Origin: Streptomyces sp. NBC_00390
GTDB taxonomy: Bacteria; Actinomycetota; Actinomycetes; Streptomycetales; Streptomycetaceae
DNA: 64,000 nucleotides
Assembly (NCBI RefSeq): GCF_036057275.1
Contig: NZ_CP107945.1
Span: forward strand, 1-64,000
Direction: 5' to 3'
In this document: positions 36,354-45,468 of the stretch, one piece after another
How the letters are laid out: each line of letters starts with the position of its first letter
Numbering within the stretch: position 1 is the stretch's first letter
The notes under the pieces: model-generated
What the model saw: the letters and a program-made list of their open reading frames with translations, nothing else
Told to the model about the DNA's origin: nothing
The model's database searches: none
Translations under genes and position numbers: made by a program

Positions 36354-39300
36354 GAACCGGGCCGCACGGCTGCTGGCGGCCCTGGCCCATGCCGGCCTGG
36401 GCGACCTCAGCGGCAGCGCAGAAAGCGACATCCAGGAAGCCCTCGATGCTTTTCTTCTCGCTGCCGCCAGATCCGGCGTCGGCCGGACCGGTGACCTGCC
36501 CACCGATCCGCCCCAGGCCGACGAGGCGCTCGCCGAGGCGTCCCTTGAGCCCGAACCGGCAGCAGACGACTCCTGCGACGATCCGTCGGTCCCTGAACCC
36601 GGTCCGCAGGCAAGCGCTCCCGGGACCGCCTCGGTCTGGCTGAAGGACGACAGCAGCAGCCATTCGATCCCCGGCCGCCCCCTGAGCTTCGGCCGAGTCC
36701 CTGCCCTCCCGAATGCTCTCGACATCGCCCGCGCTCTGCGCCCCCTGCGCCGTTTTCGGCCGTCGCGGGTTCACCGCCGTCTCGACCTGGGCGCCACCGT
36801 CGATCACTACACGCGCACCGGTGTGCTCGTCCCCCAGCTCGCGCCTGCCGCAGAGCCCTGGCTGGAGGCCGTCGTGGTCGTGGACCGCGGCACCTCCATG
36901 GCGGTCTGGGACGAGACCTCACGCGCACTCACCAAGGTGTTACGCACCCTGTCCGCCTTCCGCAGCGTCCACGTATGGCACCTCGAGCATCCGCCGGAGG
37001 CCGCACCCGTACTCCGCAACCATCACGGCCGGCCCCTCCCCATAGACCCGTCCGACCCCCGACATATCCAGCCGGCCCACCGGCTCCTGCTCGTCGTTTC
37101 CGACTGCGCCGCTCCCGCCTGGCGCCAGAACGACCTGTGGCAGACGCTCCACACGTGGGGCCTGACGGCCCCCGTGGCCTTGATCAACCCGCTTCCCAAA
37201 CGCCTCTGGCAACGCTCCGGCCTCGACCTGCCCCGGACCACCGCAACCGCCTCCGTCCCGGCATCCCCCGGACGGCTCCTCGCCTACCGCCGTCCCCGCC
37301 TCTTCCGCGACGACGCCCCAGGGACGCAGCCCTGGCAGGCATTGCCCGTGCTGCAGATGGATGCCCACCAAATCCTCGCCTGGGCACGCGCCATGATGCG
37401 TACCGACCCGAGCGGATGCGAGGCCGTCCTCGTCCCGGCTTCAGGGCGCGTGCCCTCAAGGAGCCGCAGTCCGCGATCGAGTGCCGCCTCGCCCGGTGCG
37501 CCGGCGACCGACACACAAGTCACAGCCGCGGCAGAGGCCTTCACGGACAACCTGCGCTCGCCCGCCGTCCGACTGGCGATCGCCGCCTCGTCACTCGACA
37601 TGTTCACCCTCCCCGTTCTCGACGTGATCCGTGAGCGCATCGTCCCCGAAGCTGCCCTGGCCGACACCGCGGAGTTCCTCACCGCTGGACTGCTCACGGC
37701 TGCACGGCACGAGGACACGGACATCGTGTACCGCTTCCACCCGGCAGCGGCGAACCATCTGCGCGGACTGCTCAGTCGCGATCAGGCGTGGGACGCCCAC
37801 TTCGCCCTCACCGACCATCTCGCAGCCCACCCTCAAGCCCCGCATGGAATCGTCGCCGCACTGCACTCCCCCACCAGCCAGGAAAGGCTGCCCACGGGGC
37901 TGCGGCCCGTCGCGCAAGCGGCTGCGGCAACGGCACGTCTCCTCGGGATCGAGACGACCGGCCCTCGCTCCGGCGTCGACGAACAGGTCGGCCCTGCTCC
38001 AGAGTCCTCCCATGAGGAGAAAGGCGAGGTCCAGCAGATTCCTGCCCCAGCTGTCCCAGACGATCTCCAAGAGTCGGAACCGGTTGTGGCAGTCGCCCCG
38101 GACGGCCCTCAGATCGACGCGGAAGTCATTCTGCATGTCCACCAGCGCGACATGCTTGATCGTCTGAAAGCCGAGCGTGAGATCCACGGCCGACACCGCA
38201 ACCTCCTCGTGGCTCCCCCCGGCACCGGCAAAACCGTCATGGCCGCCTTCGACTACAAGCGCCTGTGCGAGCAGCATCATCGGGACCTGTGCCTTCTCTT
38301 CATCGGGGACAGCGTGGCAGCAGTTCAAGGGGCGCACCGGATCTACCGAGACGCTCTCATGACCCCAACGTTCGGAGAGCCTCTGTACGGCGGAGAGTTC
38401 CCCGAGGGCTGGAATCATGTGTTCGCCACAGTGCAGTCCCTCGGGCGAATCGAGGATGAGCTGCCACCCCATCACTTCGATGTCATTGTCATCGACGAGT
38501 TCCACGGGGTCGGATTGTCGGCTTGCGCCAACGTCCTGGAGCGCTTCGCGCCGATGGAGTTGCTCGGCCTCTCTTCGGACCCCGGGCGGACGGACGGCCC
38601 GAGCATCCACGATGCGTTCTTCGACGGTCGTATCGCTGCAGAGATGCGTCTTCAGGAAGCGCTGGTCAGTGGCCTCCTGACTCCCCTCCACTACGTCGGC
38701 ATTGCAGACGGCACCGACCTTCAAACACTGGGCTGGAAGCGGGGATGGTACGACCGGGCTTCGCTGAACAACCTGCTGACTGCTGACGACGCGCGGGCGC
38801 GACTGGTCATCCGCGCTGTCGGGGACACGGTTCCCGAGGTGAGGGCTATGCGGGCCGTGGGCTTTTGTGAGTCCGTGGCACACGCCGAATTCATGACTCG
38901 GTGCTTCCGTGACGCCGGCTTCCATGCCGCCACTCTCACGGCGAGGGATCGCCCGCAAACGCGCCAGGAGACGCTTTCCTCTCTCAGAAGCGGCGACTTG
39001 CAGGCCATCTTCTGTGTCGACACACTCAGCGAAAGCGTCCACATTCCCGAGGTGGACACACTGCTCCTGCTGCGGCCGCCGTCCAGCACCCTTCGGTTCC
39101 TGCGGCAACTGGGTGTCGGCCTTCCACGCTTCCCGGGCAAGCCCGTACTCACCGTGCTCGACTTCATCGGGCGCCACCGTAAGGAAGTCCGCCTCGACTA
39201 CCAGTTCCGGGCCATGACGAATCTGACGGGCAGGCAACTGCTCGACCATCTTGAGCACGGGGCCCCGCGGCTCGACGACGGTTGCATGATCACCCTTGAC

Positions 39301-42300
39301 GAGACGGCCAAGATTCTCGTCACCGCCAGCCTCAGGGAGCAGATGCTGGGCAGCGTCACCGACGCTGCAGACGGCAGCCGCCGGGTGGGTGAGGGCCAAC
39401 AGCCTTTCGCGGAGCGACCGGCGGAGCCGGTTGCGGATCCGCCGACGGACACCGAGCCGGCATCCGGCCCCCCAGCAACGGACCGATTGCGGGCTTTCGA
39501 TCAGTCCCCGCGTGTCGTCATGGTGAGAGGGGCTCACGGCACGGACACAAGCACCGAAGCCGGCATCACGCTGACCCCTCGTCTCGTGCTGACTTGCGCC
39601 CACATGTCGGATGAAGCGCGACTGCGGATCGTACGCACGGACGGCACGGAGATCGCTTGCCGAACCGTGTGGAAGAGGCCGGGGGCCCTGGACGCCGCCC
39701 TGGTGCTCACGGACGAGAACATCCTCGACAGCGAGGATTGGGAGCGGCTCCTGCCGTCCCGGCTGAATTGGGGGCGCATGCCTGAAGGGCTCACGTCACC
39801 CGTGCGCGTCACCGGCATCGGGCGGTCGGGCAAACGGACTGAGCTGCGTGGGCAGGCACGGCCTACCGACGTGAGACTCACCATCGAAGGCACAGAGCCC
39901 TTCACAGCAGGCGTGTTGACGGGGTCGTCGGGTGCACTGGTGTCCTACGACGGCTTCTTCGTGGGAATGGTCACCCGGCGGCACCTACAGCTTCCCCAGC
40001 TCATGGCGGTGCCCGCTGCGTTCCTCCTCCAGGACCCGGGCTTCCGCCGGACACTGGCGACACACATGACGACGCCGTATGAGCTGGAGGACATAGGAAG
40101 CGAGCCGCCCGCCGATTCCTGGAAGGGGCCATCTGCCGTATGCATTGCCGTCGAAGCGCACATTGTCAGCGGCCGGAGGGGCACAGGCACACCCCACCTG
40201 GAACTGGAGTTGGCGCACGACATCCGGGATTCCCTGACCGCGATCATGCGCCGCGCAAGCATCGACGGTGTAGTCGCCGAGGAAGCGGTAGCTGATGCGA
40301 GAGCAGATCTGCTGGTGATACTGGACGGCCCGACGGCCGTGCAGGACATGGGCCGAGTGCTGGTCGAACTGCAGACCGCTGTCGCCGCGCACCATGATGT
40401 GACGCTCGGGGTCGGGGCCTCCATTGGTGAGGTGACGGACACCCATCTGGGTCTTGTCGGTGGAGCCGTGTCGCAAGCCGTCCGGCTTGCGAGCAACACG
40501 TACTTCAGGGAGCAGTTGCACCAGGCGGCGCGCTTCGCCGACCCGCGCGTGTGCTTCGCCGTGTCCAACACCCTGCGCGCCCTGACGGCAGGAAAGCTGG
40601 ACCCGGGCTTGCAGGACCGGTTTGTGCCACTCGAACCCAGTACCCAACCTGATCCCGAAGCCGGTTGGCTGTACGAGGGATCCACCGAGGAACTGGGAAG
40701 GGCGCTCGCGGCCGGTTCTGGCAAGAGCACCCTCCCAACGGCCAGCTCAGACCGGAATCGACTGGACACGAAGCGCCGGGCCCTCGCCGACGCGGAAAAG
40801 AAGGTCAGCGAATTCCGAACAAAGGTAGCCGACCGGCGAGCAAAAGCCACAAGAGAGCGGTCGGCCGCGGCCAGGACGACCAGTGCCAGCATCCAGTCGG
40901 CCAGACTACGCAGCGCGCAGCGGCACGATGCCGAAGCGAACAGAGCCGCCCACGAGGCAAGTATCTGGAGTGCGAAGGCTGCCAAGTACGGCAGGGAGGC
41001 GGCGGACCTGACCACAAAGCTCGCCGAGGCGGAGCAAGCCGAGCGTCGCGCTACTGCCGGTCAGGCCAGGACAGAGAGCCGTCTGTCGACAACCGAGGCA
41101 GCCGTGGAGCCGGAGCCACTCACGCTGCAGTTGAACGATCCCGAGGGCTGGGTGCCGATCCTTAACCCGTATGCCGCATCCATGCCAGTGGACGACGAGA
41201 ACATGTTTATCGGCCGGGATGTGCTGATCCGGCAGCTGACGGGCTCGCTCCAGCGCGGCGAGCACGTAGTACTCCACGGCCAAAGACGGGCCGGTAAGTC
41301 GTCCGTCCTGCACCAGTTGCAGCGCAGGCTTCCACCCGGTCTGCTCGCCGCGAAGTTCAGCCTGCTCGAGCTCGCTCCCGACCTGACTCATGCCGGACTG
41401 CTGTACAAGATCGCCGTCGCGTTCTTCAACCGCCTGGAGGATCTGGAGGATGAGGGCTTGCCGGGCCTGGGCATCCCTCGGCCAGTATTCGCCGATTACC
41501 GCGACAGCAATTCACCGCAGGCCCGCTTCGAGAGCTACATGCGCGGGATCCTCCGGCGCATGAGAGCGGACGAGGTATACCGGAACCTCCGGTTGGCGCT
41601 GCTACTGGACGAGTTCACCATGTTGTACGCGGCCATCGAACATGGTCCTCTGCCCGGGGACTTTATGGACTCCTGGCGCGCGATGATGGAAGGCGGGTTG
41701 TTCGGGAGCGTGGTAGTGGGGGACGAGAGGATGACGCGTTTCCTCAAGGCGTTCCCCGACGCGTTCCGCTCGGCGCGCCAGCAACGTCTCTCATACTTGG
41801 ACGAAAGATCCGCCGAAAAACTGATCACCGAGCCCATCGCGTTTGGCGACGGAGCGAGCCGCTACCGGGGGGATGCCGTAGCGCGGATCCTCCATCTGAC
41901 GGGGGGCAGCCCGTACTACATCCAGATGCTCTGCCGTGTTCTCGTCGATCGCGTGAACGCCCGGCGACAGCCGCTGATCGGCCCAGCAGACGTCGATGAG
42001 GTCGCGGCGCTGCTCATCGAGGGCCACAAGTCTCTTGGCCCGGAACACTTCGACAACCTTCTCCATGCGGGTGACGCCGCCGTCGGTGGTCTGCCAGCCG
42101 TGGTCGTCCAGCAGGTACTGACCGCCGGGCTGGCCGGAGGCCCTGGGAACCTGCACCTGGACGGCTACATGGCACGCCAATTGCCGATGGGCAGCCGCGT
42201 CATCGACGCCCTGCTGCACCAAGAGGTCATCGTCCGTACGGCCGGGGATCATTACCAGGTCATAGTGGGGCTGTTCGCCGAATGGCTGTGGCGGCACCGG

Positions 42301-42303
42301 TGA
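36346..42303 (+). CDS. Giant multidomain helicase-protease-ATPase conflict protein
   Basis: A 1985-residue protein with at least six regions. Residues 120-380 resemble the SAV_2336 N-terminal domain, with the vWA-like metal motif VVVVDRGTSMAVW at about 180. Residues 600-960 are an SF2 helicase: APPGTGKT at 626, VIDEFHGVG at 717, SESVHIPEVDTLLLLRP. Its motif VI reads QLGVGLPR (921), lacking the usual QxGRxxR arginine. Residues 1050-1230 are a trypsin-like protease: His1086 in LTCAHM, Asp1116 in LDAALVL and Ser1195 in TGSSGALV. Residues 1265-1430 look like a class III cyclase-type domain (GASIGEVTDTHLGLVGGA). A coiled coil (1470-1580) leads to an AAA ATPase with HGQRRAGKSS at 1645, LLLDEFTML at 1755 and a C-terminal winged-helix-like tail. 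GTG at 36346 overlaps the MoxR stop. No frameshift is seen, so this gene is intact although its partner is broken. Confidence 0.82.
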   Translation: MAENRAARLLAALAHAGLGDLSGSAESDIQEALDAFLLAAARSGVGRTGDLPTDPPQADEALAEASLEPEPAADDSCDDPSVPEPGPQASAPGTASVWLKDDSSSHSIPGRPLSFGRVPALPNALDIARALRPLRRFRPSRVHRRLDLGATVDHYTRTGVLVPQLAPAAEPWLEAVVVVDRGTSMAVWDETSRALTKVLRTLSAFRSVHVWHLEHPPEAAPVLRNHHGRPLPIDPSDPRHIQPAHRLLLVVSDCAAPAWRQNDLWQTLHTWGLTAPVALINPLPKRLWQRSGLDLPRTTATASVPASPGRLLAYRRPRLFRDDAPGTQPWQALPVLQMDAHQILAWARAMMRTDPSGCEAVLVPASGRVPSRSRSPRSSAASPGAPATDTQVTAAAEAFTDNLRSPAVRLAIAASSLDMFTLPVLDVIRERIVPEAALADTAEFLTAGLLTAARHEDTDIVYRFHPAAANHLRGLLSRDQAWDAHFALTDHLAAHPQAPHGIVAALHSPTSQERLPTGLRPVAQAAAATARLLGIETTGPRSGVDEQVGPAPESSHEEKGEVQQIPAPAVPDDLQESEPVVAVAPDGPQIDAEVILHVHQRDMLDRLKAEREIHGRHRNLLVAPPGTGKTVMAAFDYKRLCEQHHRDLCLLFIGDSVAAVQGAHRIYRDALMTPTFGEPLYGGEFPEGWNHVFATVQSLGRIEDELPPHHFDVIVIDEFHGVGLSACANVLERFAPMELLGLSSDPGRTDGPSIHDAFFDGRIAAEMRLQEALVSGLLTPLHYVGIADGTDLQTLGWKRGWYDRASLNNLLTADDARARLVIRAVGDTVPEVRAMRAVGFCESVAHAEFMTRCFRDAGFHAATLTARDRPQTRQETLSSLRSGDLQAIFCVDTLSESVHIPEVDTLLLLRPPSSTLRFLRQLGVGLPRFPGKPVLTVLDFIGRHRKEVRLDYQFRAMTNLTGRQLLDHLEHGAPRLDDGCMITLDETAKILVTASLREQMLGSVTDAADGSRRVGEGQQPFAERPAEPVADPPTDTEPASGPPATDRLRAFDQSPRVVMVRGAHGTDTSTEAGITLTPRLVLTCAHMSDEARLRIVRTDGTEIACRTVWKRPGALDAALVLTDENILDSEDWERLLPSRLNWGRMPEGLTSPVRVTGIGRSGKRTELRGQARPTDVRLTIEGTEPFTAGVLTGSSGALVSYDGFFVGMVTRRHLQLPQLMAVPAAFLLQDPGFRRTLATHMTTPYELEDIGSEPPADSWKGPSAVCIAVEAHIVSGRRGTGTPHLELELAHDIRDSLTAIMRRASIDGVVAEEAVADARADLLVILDGPTAVQDMGRVLVELQTAVAAHHDVTLGVGASIGEVTDTHLGLVGGAVSQAVRLASNTYFREQLHQAARFADPRVCFAVSNTLRALTAGKLDPGLQDRFVPLEPSTQPDPEAGWLYEGSTEELGRALAAGSGKSTLPTASSDRNRLDTKRRALADAEKKVSEFRTKVADRRAKATRERSAAARTTSASIQSARLRSAQRHDAEANRAAHEASIWSAKAAKYGREAADLTTKLAEAEQAERRATAGQARTESRLSTTEAAVEPEPLTLQLNDPEGWVPILNPYAASMPVDDENMFIGRDVLIRQLTGSLQRGEHVVLHGQRRAGKSSVLHQLQRRLPPGLLAAKFSLLELAPDLTHAGLLYKIAVAFFNRLEDLEDEGLPGLGIPRPVFADYRDSNSPQARFESYMRGILRRMRADEVYRNLRLALLLDEFTMLYAAIEHGPLPGDFMDSWRAMMEGGLFGSVVVGDERMTRFLKAFPDAFRSARQQRLSYLDERSAEKLITEPIAFGDGASRYRGDAVARILHLTGGSPYYIQMLCRVLVDRVNARRQPLIGPADVDEVAALLIEGHKSLGPEHFDNLLHAGDAAVGGLPAVVVQQVLTAGLAGGPGNLHLDGYMARQLPMGSRVIDALLHQEVIVRTAGDHYQVIVGLFAEWLWRHR

Positions 42304-42851
42304 CTGACCTTGTTTTCGGCACTGCCGTCAAGGCAATGCCGGAGTGGGAAACCGGAAGGCAGCGACGGGCTGTGAAGAGGTGCCGCGAGAAGGAAGCCCT
42401 TGGAGCGGTGGGATGAGCAGGAGTGGCCGGCCTGCGTGGGCATACGCCTCTGCGGCATTGTCCGCATGCTGGACCGAGCAGCGACACCGCGTGCAGCCAG
42501 CGTTGTTCACGGCCCACCAGCAGATCTTCCGGACGACGTGCAGCTGGGTGACCCTGCTCATCTCTGCGGTTACCAGCTGGGACTTCTCCTCCGGGAGACG
42601 GTGGAGCAGGTCGGTCCAAGTGAGCTTCTGTACACACCAGGTTCATGTCCTTGCGCCTTCTTGGTCTGGCCCTCGAAGTGGTTGCCGACGTGTCGCCCTT
42701 GGTGTCGCCGACCTTCTCGACCGACAGGTCTCCGCTCTCGCATGAAGACCCGCGCCTTGTTCGAGAAGGAGAGCTCGTCGACCTTCCTGATGTACTTGCC
42801 GAACTTGACCATCTCGACAAGGACCTCGGGAGGAGGCAACGACTCCCTGTC
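42304..42851. other. Gap with possible degraded minus-strand coding
   Basis: About 550 bases without an intact gene. The minus strand reads WTDLLHRLPEEKSQLVTAEM and then SRVTQLHVVRKICWWAVNNA, which has protein-like composition. A separate minus-strand frame has KYIRKVDELSFSNKARVFM. Neither is recognised. Both look like pieces left by past insertions. Confidence 0.35.
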
Positions 42852-43412
42852 CTACAGACCGATGCCGTCGGTGGCGGCGTCCTCCCACTTCTCGCCGTCA
42901 CGGACGTACTTCCAGAGGACGGGGCTGTTCTCGGCGTGGCCGGACTGGGCGGGGAGCTTCTCGACGCGCTTGCCCTTCTTGCGGCCGGTGGTGATGAGGC
43001 CGGCCCGGTAGGAGTGGCCGGTGATCCGGGAGGGGAGCCCGGCGCGTTCGGCGGCGCGGGTCTGGGCCTGGCGGCAGCCGTCGGGGCTGAGCCGCCTGTC
43101 GGAGAGGTTGCCCCACTGGTCGACGGGGCGGAATGCGGGGCCGCCGTCGAGGCTGGCGGCTTCTTTCCAGGCGAGCCAGCAGCGGACCGGGCAGGTTTCG
43201 GGGTGTTCGCCGTACGCCACCATCTCGTCGCGGGCAGGGCGGCCCCTGACCGAGGGGACGTGGACTTCGAGGCCTTCGGCGACCAGCCCAATGCCGGTGA
43301 CGTCCAGGGCGGCGGCACGGCGACCCCACCGGTCAGAAGGGCGTCGGCAATCGCACGCCCAGCGGATCCTGATGATGACCCGCACAGCCTGACCCCGCTT
43401 TCGGCTGCTCAC
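42852..43412 (-). pseudogene. Tyrosine recombinase C-terminal fragment
   Basis: The C-terminal catalytic half of a phage-integrase-type recombinase. Visible are AAALDVTGIGLVAEGLEV, EHPETCPVRCWLAWKEAA, the H-x-x-R box ITGHSYRAGLITTGRKKGKR, the late His in QSGHAENSPVLW and the nucleophile Tyr in WKYVRDGE. The N-terminal core-binding domain is absent, and the first 25 residues of the frame look non-native. It is a decayed integrase, which supports the idea that this stretch is an old mobile region. Confidence 0.7.
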
Positions 43413-43427
43413 CAGATTGACGTCGCG

Positions 43428-43925
43428 TCAGGCAAACGCGGGCACGGCGTTCTCGTCGGTCCAGTCGCCGTCGAAGAGGGCTGCCACCAGGCTTGCATGC
43501 TCGGTGCTGAGCCGGCCGGCGCGGTGTTTGGTACGGGTCTTGGCGAACCAGGGGCCGATCTTGACCGTTTCGCCGTCGACGGCGATCGTCTCGCGGGCGG
43601 CGGGGGCGCGGCGTTCGCGGTGGAGGAAGAGCTCGAGGAGCTGGACGGTCTGTTCGAAGGTGCGGCGGGCGGGTGTGAGGGGGTTGGTGCCGAGGATGAG
43701 GCCGATGGCTGCGAGGAGTTGTTGCCGACCGGGGTGGAGGTCGGTCCAGCGGGTGAGCTGCCGGTTCAGCCAGCTGCCGATCTTGACGGTGCCGAGGTGG
43801 GTGTCGGGGCGGAGGTCGGTGGGGTCGTTGCCGGCGGTGAGGTGGGGCTTCGGCGGTGTCCCGCCTGGTCGGTTGGTGGGGAGCCATGCTGGGCAGTTCT
43901 GTGCCGGGACACCGCGACGGAGGGG
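43428..43925 (-). pseudogene. Helicase-associated-domain fragment
   Basis: A minus-strand frame ending at a natural stop (43428) reads HLGTVKIGSWLNRQLTRWTD, RRTFEQTVQLLELFLHRE, ETVKIGPWFAKTRTKHRAGR and LVAALFDGDWTDENAVPAFA. This matches the helicase-associated repeat common in large Streptomyces helicases. The 5' side is cut off where the divergent Mrr-like gene starts, so only the tail remains. Confidence 0.65.
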
Positions 43926-43932
43926 GTTGGCT

Positions 43933-45462
43933 GTGGCGCGTAAGAAGTCACTCGCCGCACAGCTGGTGCAGGCGTACCGCGATGCTCAGAAAGCCAAGGC
44001 AGCTGAAGCCCGCCGCCAGGAGCGAGAGCAGGCCCAGGCGGAGCGGGCGGCCGCTCAGAAGCGGCAGCAGCGTGAGCGGCAGGCCGCGCAGCAGGAGCGT
44101 GAACGCCAGCGTGAGCAGGCGAGGGATTGGGAACGGGCGCAGAAGGAGGCGGAGCGGCAGCGGGCTGAGCAGGCGCGCAAGGCCGAGCAGGTGGTGCGGG
44201 AGTTGGAGAAGCGTGAGGCTGCGCGGGCGCGGGAGGCCGAGCAGAAGAAGAAGGCGGCGGCTCGCCAGAGTGTTGAGGCTGCCCGTCTGGTCAAGCAGCA
44301 GGCGAGCGAGGAATTACGCCAGGAAGCGAGCCGGCGCACTGCCGAGGTGGAGGAGCAGGTACTGCGGCTCCAGTCGGTCCTAGCATCTCGCACCACCGCC
44401 CTGCAGTCTCGTCGGCCCGGGGTCGAGAAGGCCGTGCTCAACAGGGGATCGGACGGTCTGACCGCGGCGGTCGATGCTGCCTTGGCCGCTGTCCCCTACC
44501 CGGACGGCTTGGGCGGCGTCCGGCGTTCGGCGTACGCGCCGGAGACCCGTGAGTTGCTGCTGGAGGTCGACCTGCCGGGTCAATCGGTGGTGCCCACTGC
44601 CGTGGCGTACCGGTACAAGGCGTCACCGCCGACGGTGGTGCCGCAGCCGCGAAAGGAAGCCGAAGTGAAGCAGATGTACCGCACGCTCGTGGCGCGTCTG
44701 GCGCTGCGCGCGATCGACGAGGCGCTGGCGGTCACTCCCCCGGCCCTGGTTGATGTCGTGGCGTTCAACGGCCATGTCAACGCCAAGGACCGGGCCACCG
44801 GCAAGTCGATCAGGCCCTGCTTGGTGAGTGTCCGCGCGAGCCGGGAAGCTATCGAGGAGCTCGTCCTCGACGAGCCGGAGCTCGACCCGGTCGAATGCCT
44901 GCGGCGCCTGAACGCGGTCGTCTCCCAGCACCCCTACGATCTCGAACCGGTCCGCCCCGTGGTCACGTTCGACCTGAGCAAGTACAAATGGGCACCTGAC
45001 GAACTCGATGTCGTGGCCGGCCTGGACCACCGGCCCGATCTGGTGGCACTCGACCCGATCGAGTTCGAGCACCTCATCCGGCGCCTGTTCGAGGCGATCG
45101 GTCTCAAAGCCTGGGTGACCCAGGCGTCCCGGGACGACGGCGTCGACGCGGTTGCCGTCAACGAGGACCCGATCGTCGGCGGACTGTGCATCATCCAGGC
45201 CAAACGCACCAAGAACACCGTTCCAGCGGACTCCGTACGCGCGCTGGCCGGCGTCATGCACGACAAAGCAGCAGCCAAAGGAATCGTCGTCACCACCGCC
45301 TGGTTCGGCAAAGCCAGCCACGACTTCGCCCAGCGCACCGGCCGCATGGAACTCATCGACGGACGCGGCCTCAAAGCCCTCCTCCTCGAACACCTCGGCA
45401 TCGACGCACTGATCGGCCTGCCGAAACTCCCACCCGGCTGGCAAACCCAAGACCTCCGCTGA
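43933..45462 (+). CDS. Mrr-like restriction endonuclease with coiled coil
   Basis: A 509-residue protein. Residues about 10-165 are a very long charged coiled coil (runs such as AQAERAAAQKRQQRERQAAQ). A middle region of unknown fold follows. The C terminus (about 370-500) is an Mrr_cat/PD-(D/E)xK nuclease: ALDPIEFEHLIRRLFEAIGL, then SRDDGVDAVAVNED and GGLCIIQAKRTKNTVPADSV, giving the D-x(n)-QxK active site. GTG at 43933 follows CGGAGGGGG. Mrr-type enzymes cut modified foreign DNA (type IV restriction). An insertion sequence begins six bases after its stop. The neighbouring recombinase and helicase remnants and the giant conflict protein suggest a defence island. Confidence 0.85.
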   Translation: MARKKSLAAQLVQAYRDAQKAKAAEARRQEREQAQAERAAAQKRQQRERQAAQQERERQREQARDWERAQKEAERQRAEQARKAEQVVRELEKREAARAREAEQKKKAAARQSVEAARLVKQQASEELRQEASRRTAEVEEQVLRLQSVLASRTTALQSRRPGVEKAVLNRGSDGLTAAVDAALAAVPYPDGLGGVRRSAYAPETRELLLEVDLPGQSVVPTAVAYRYKASPPTVVPQPRKEAEVKQMYRTLVARLALRAIDEALAVTPPALVDVVAFNGHVNAKDRATGKSIRPCLVSVRASREAIEELVLDEPELDPVECLRRLNAVVSQHPYDLEPVRPVVTFDLSKYKWAPDELDVVAGLDHRPDLVALDPIEFEHLIRRLFEAIGLKAWVTQASRDDGVDAVAVNEDPIVGGLCIIQAKRTKNTVPADSVRALAGVMHDKAAAKGIVVTTAWFGKASHDFAQRTGRMELIDGRGLKALLLEHLGIDALIGLPKLPPGWQTQDLR

Positions 45463-45468
45463 ACCACC

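Noticed and set aside
37591..39603. 670-codon minus-strand frame over the giant protein gene
   Set aside because: No recognisable domain; the plus strand has clear helicase and protease motifs in the same stretch.
42645..43932. Plus-strand 432-codon frame over the recombinase remnants
   Set aside because: The minus strand gives recognisable recombinase and helicase-associated sequences; the plus frame is Gly/Val-rich with no motif.
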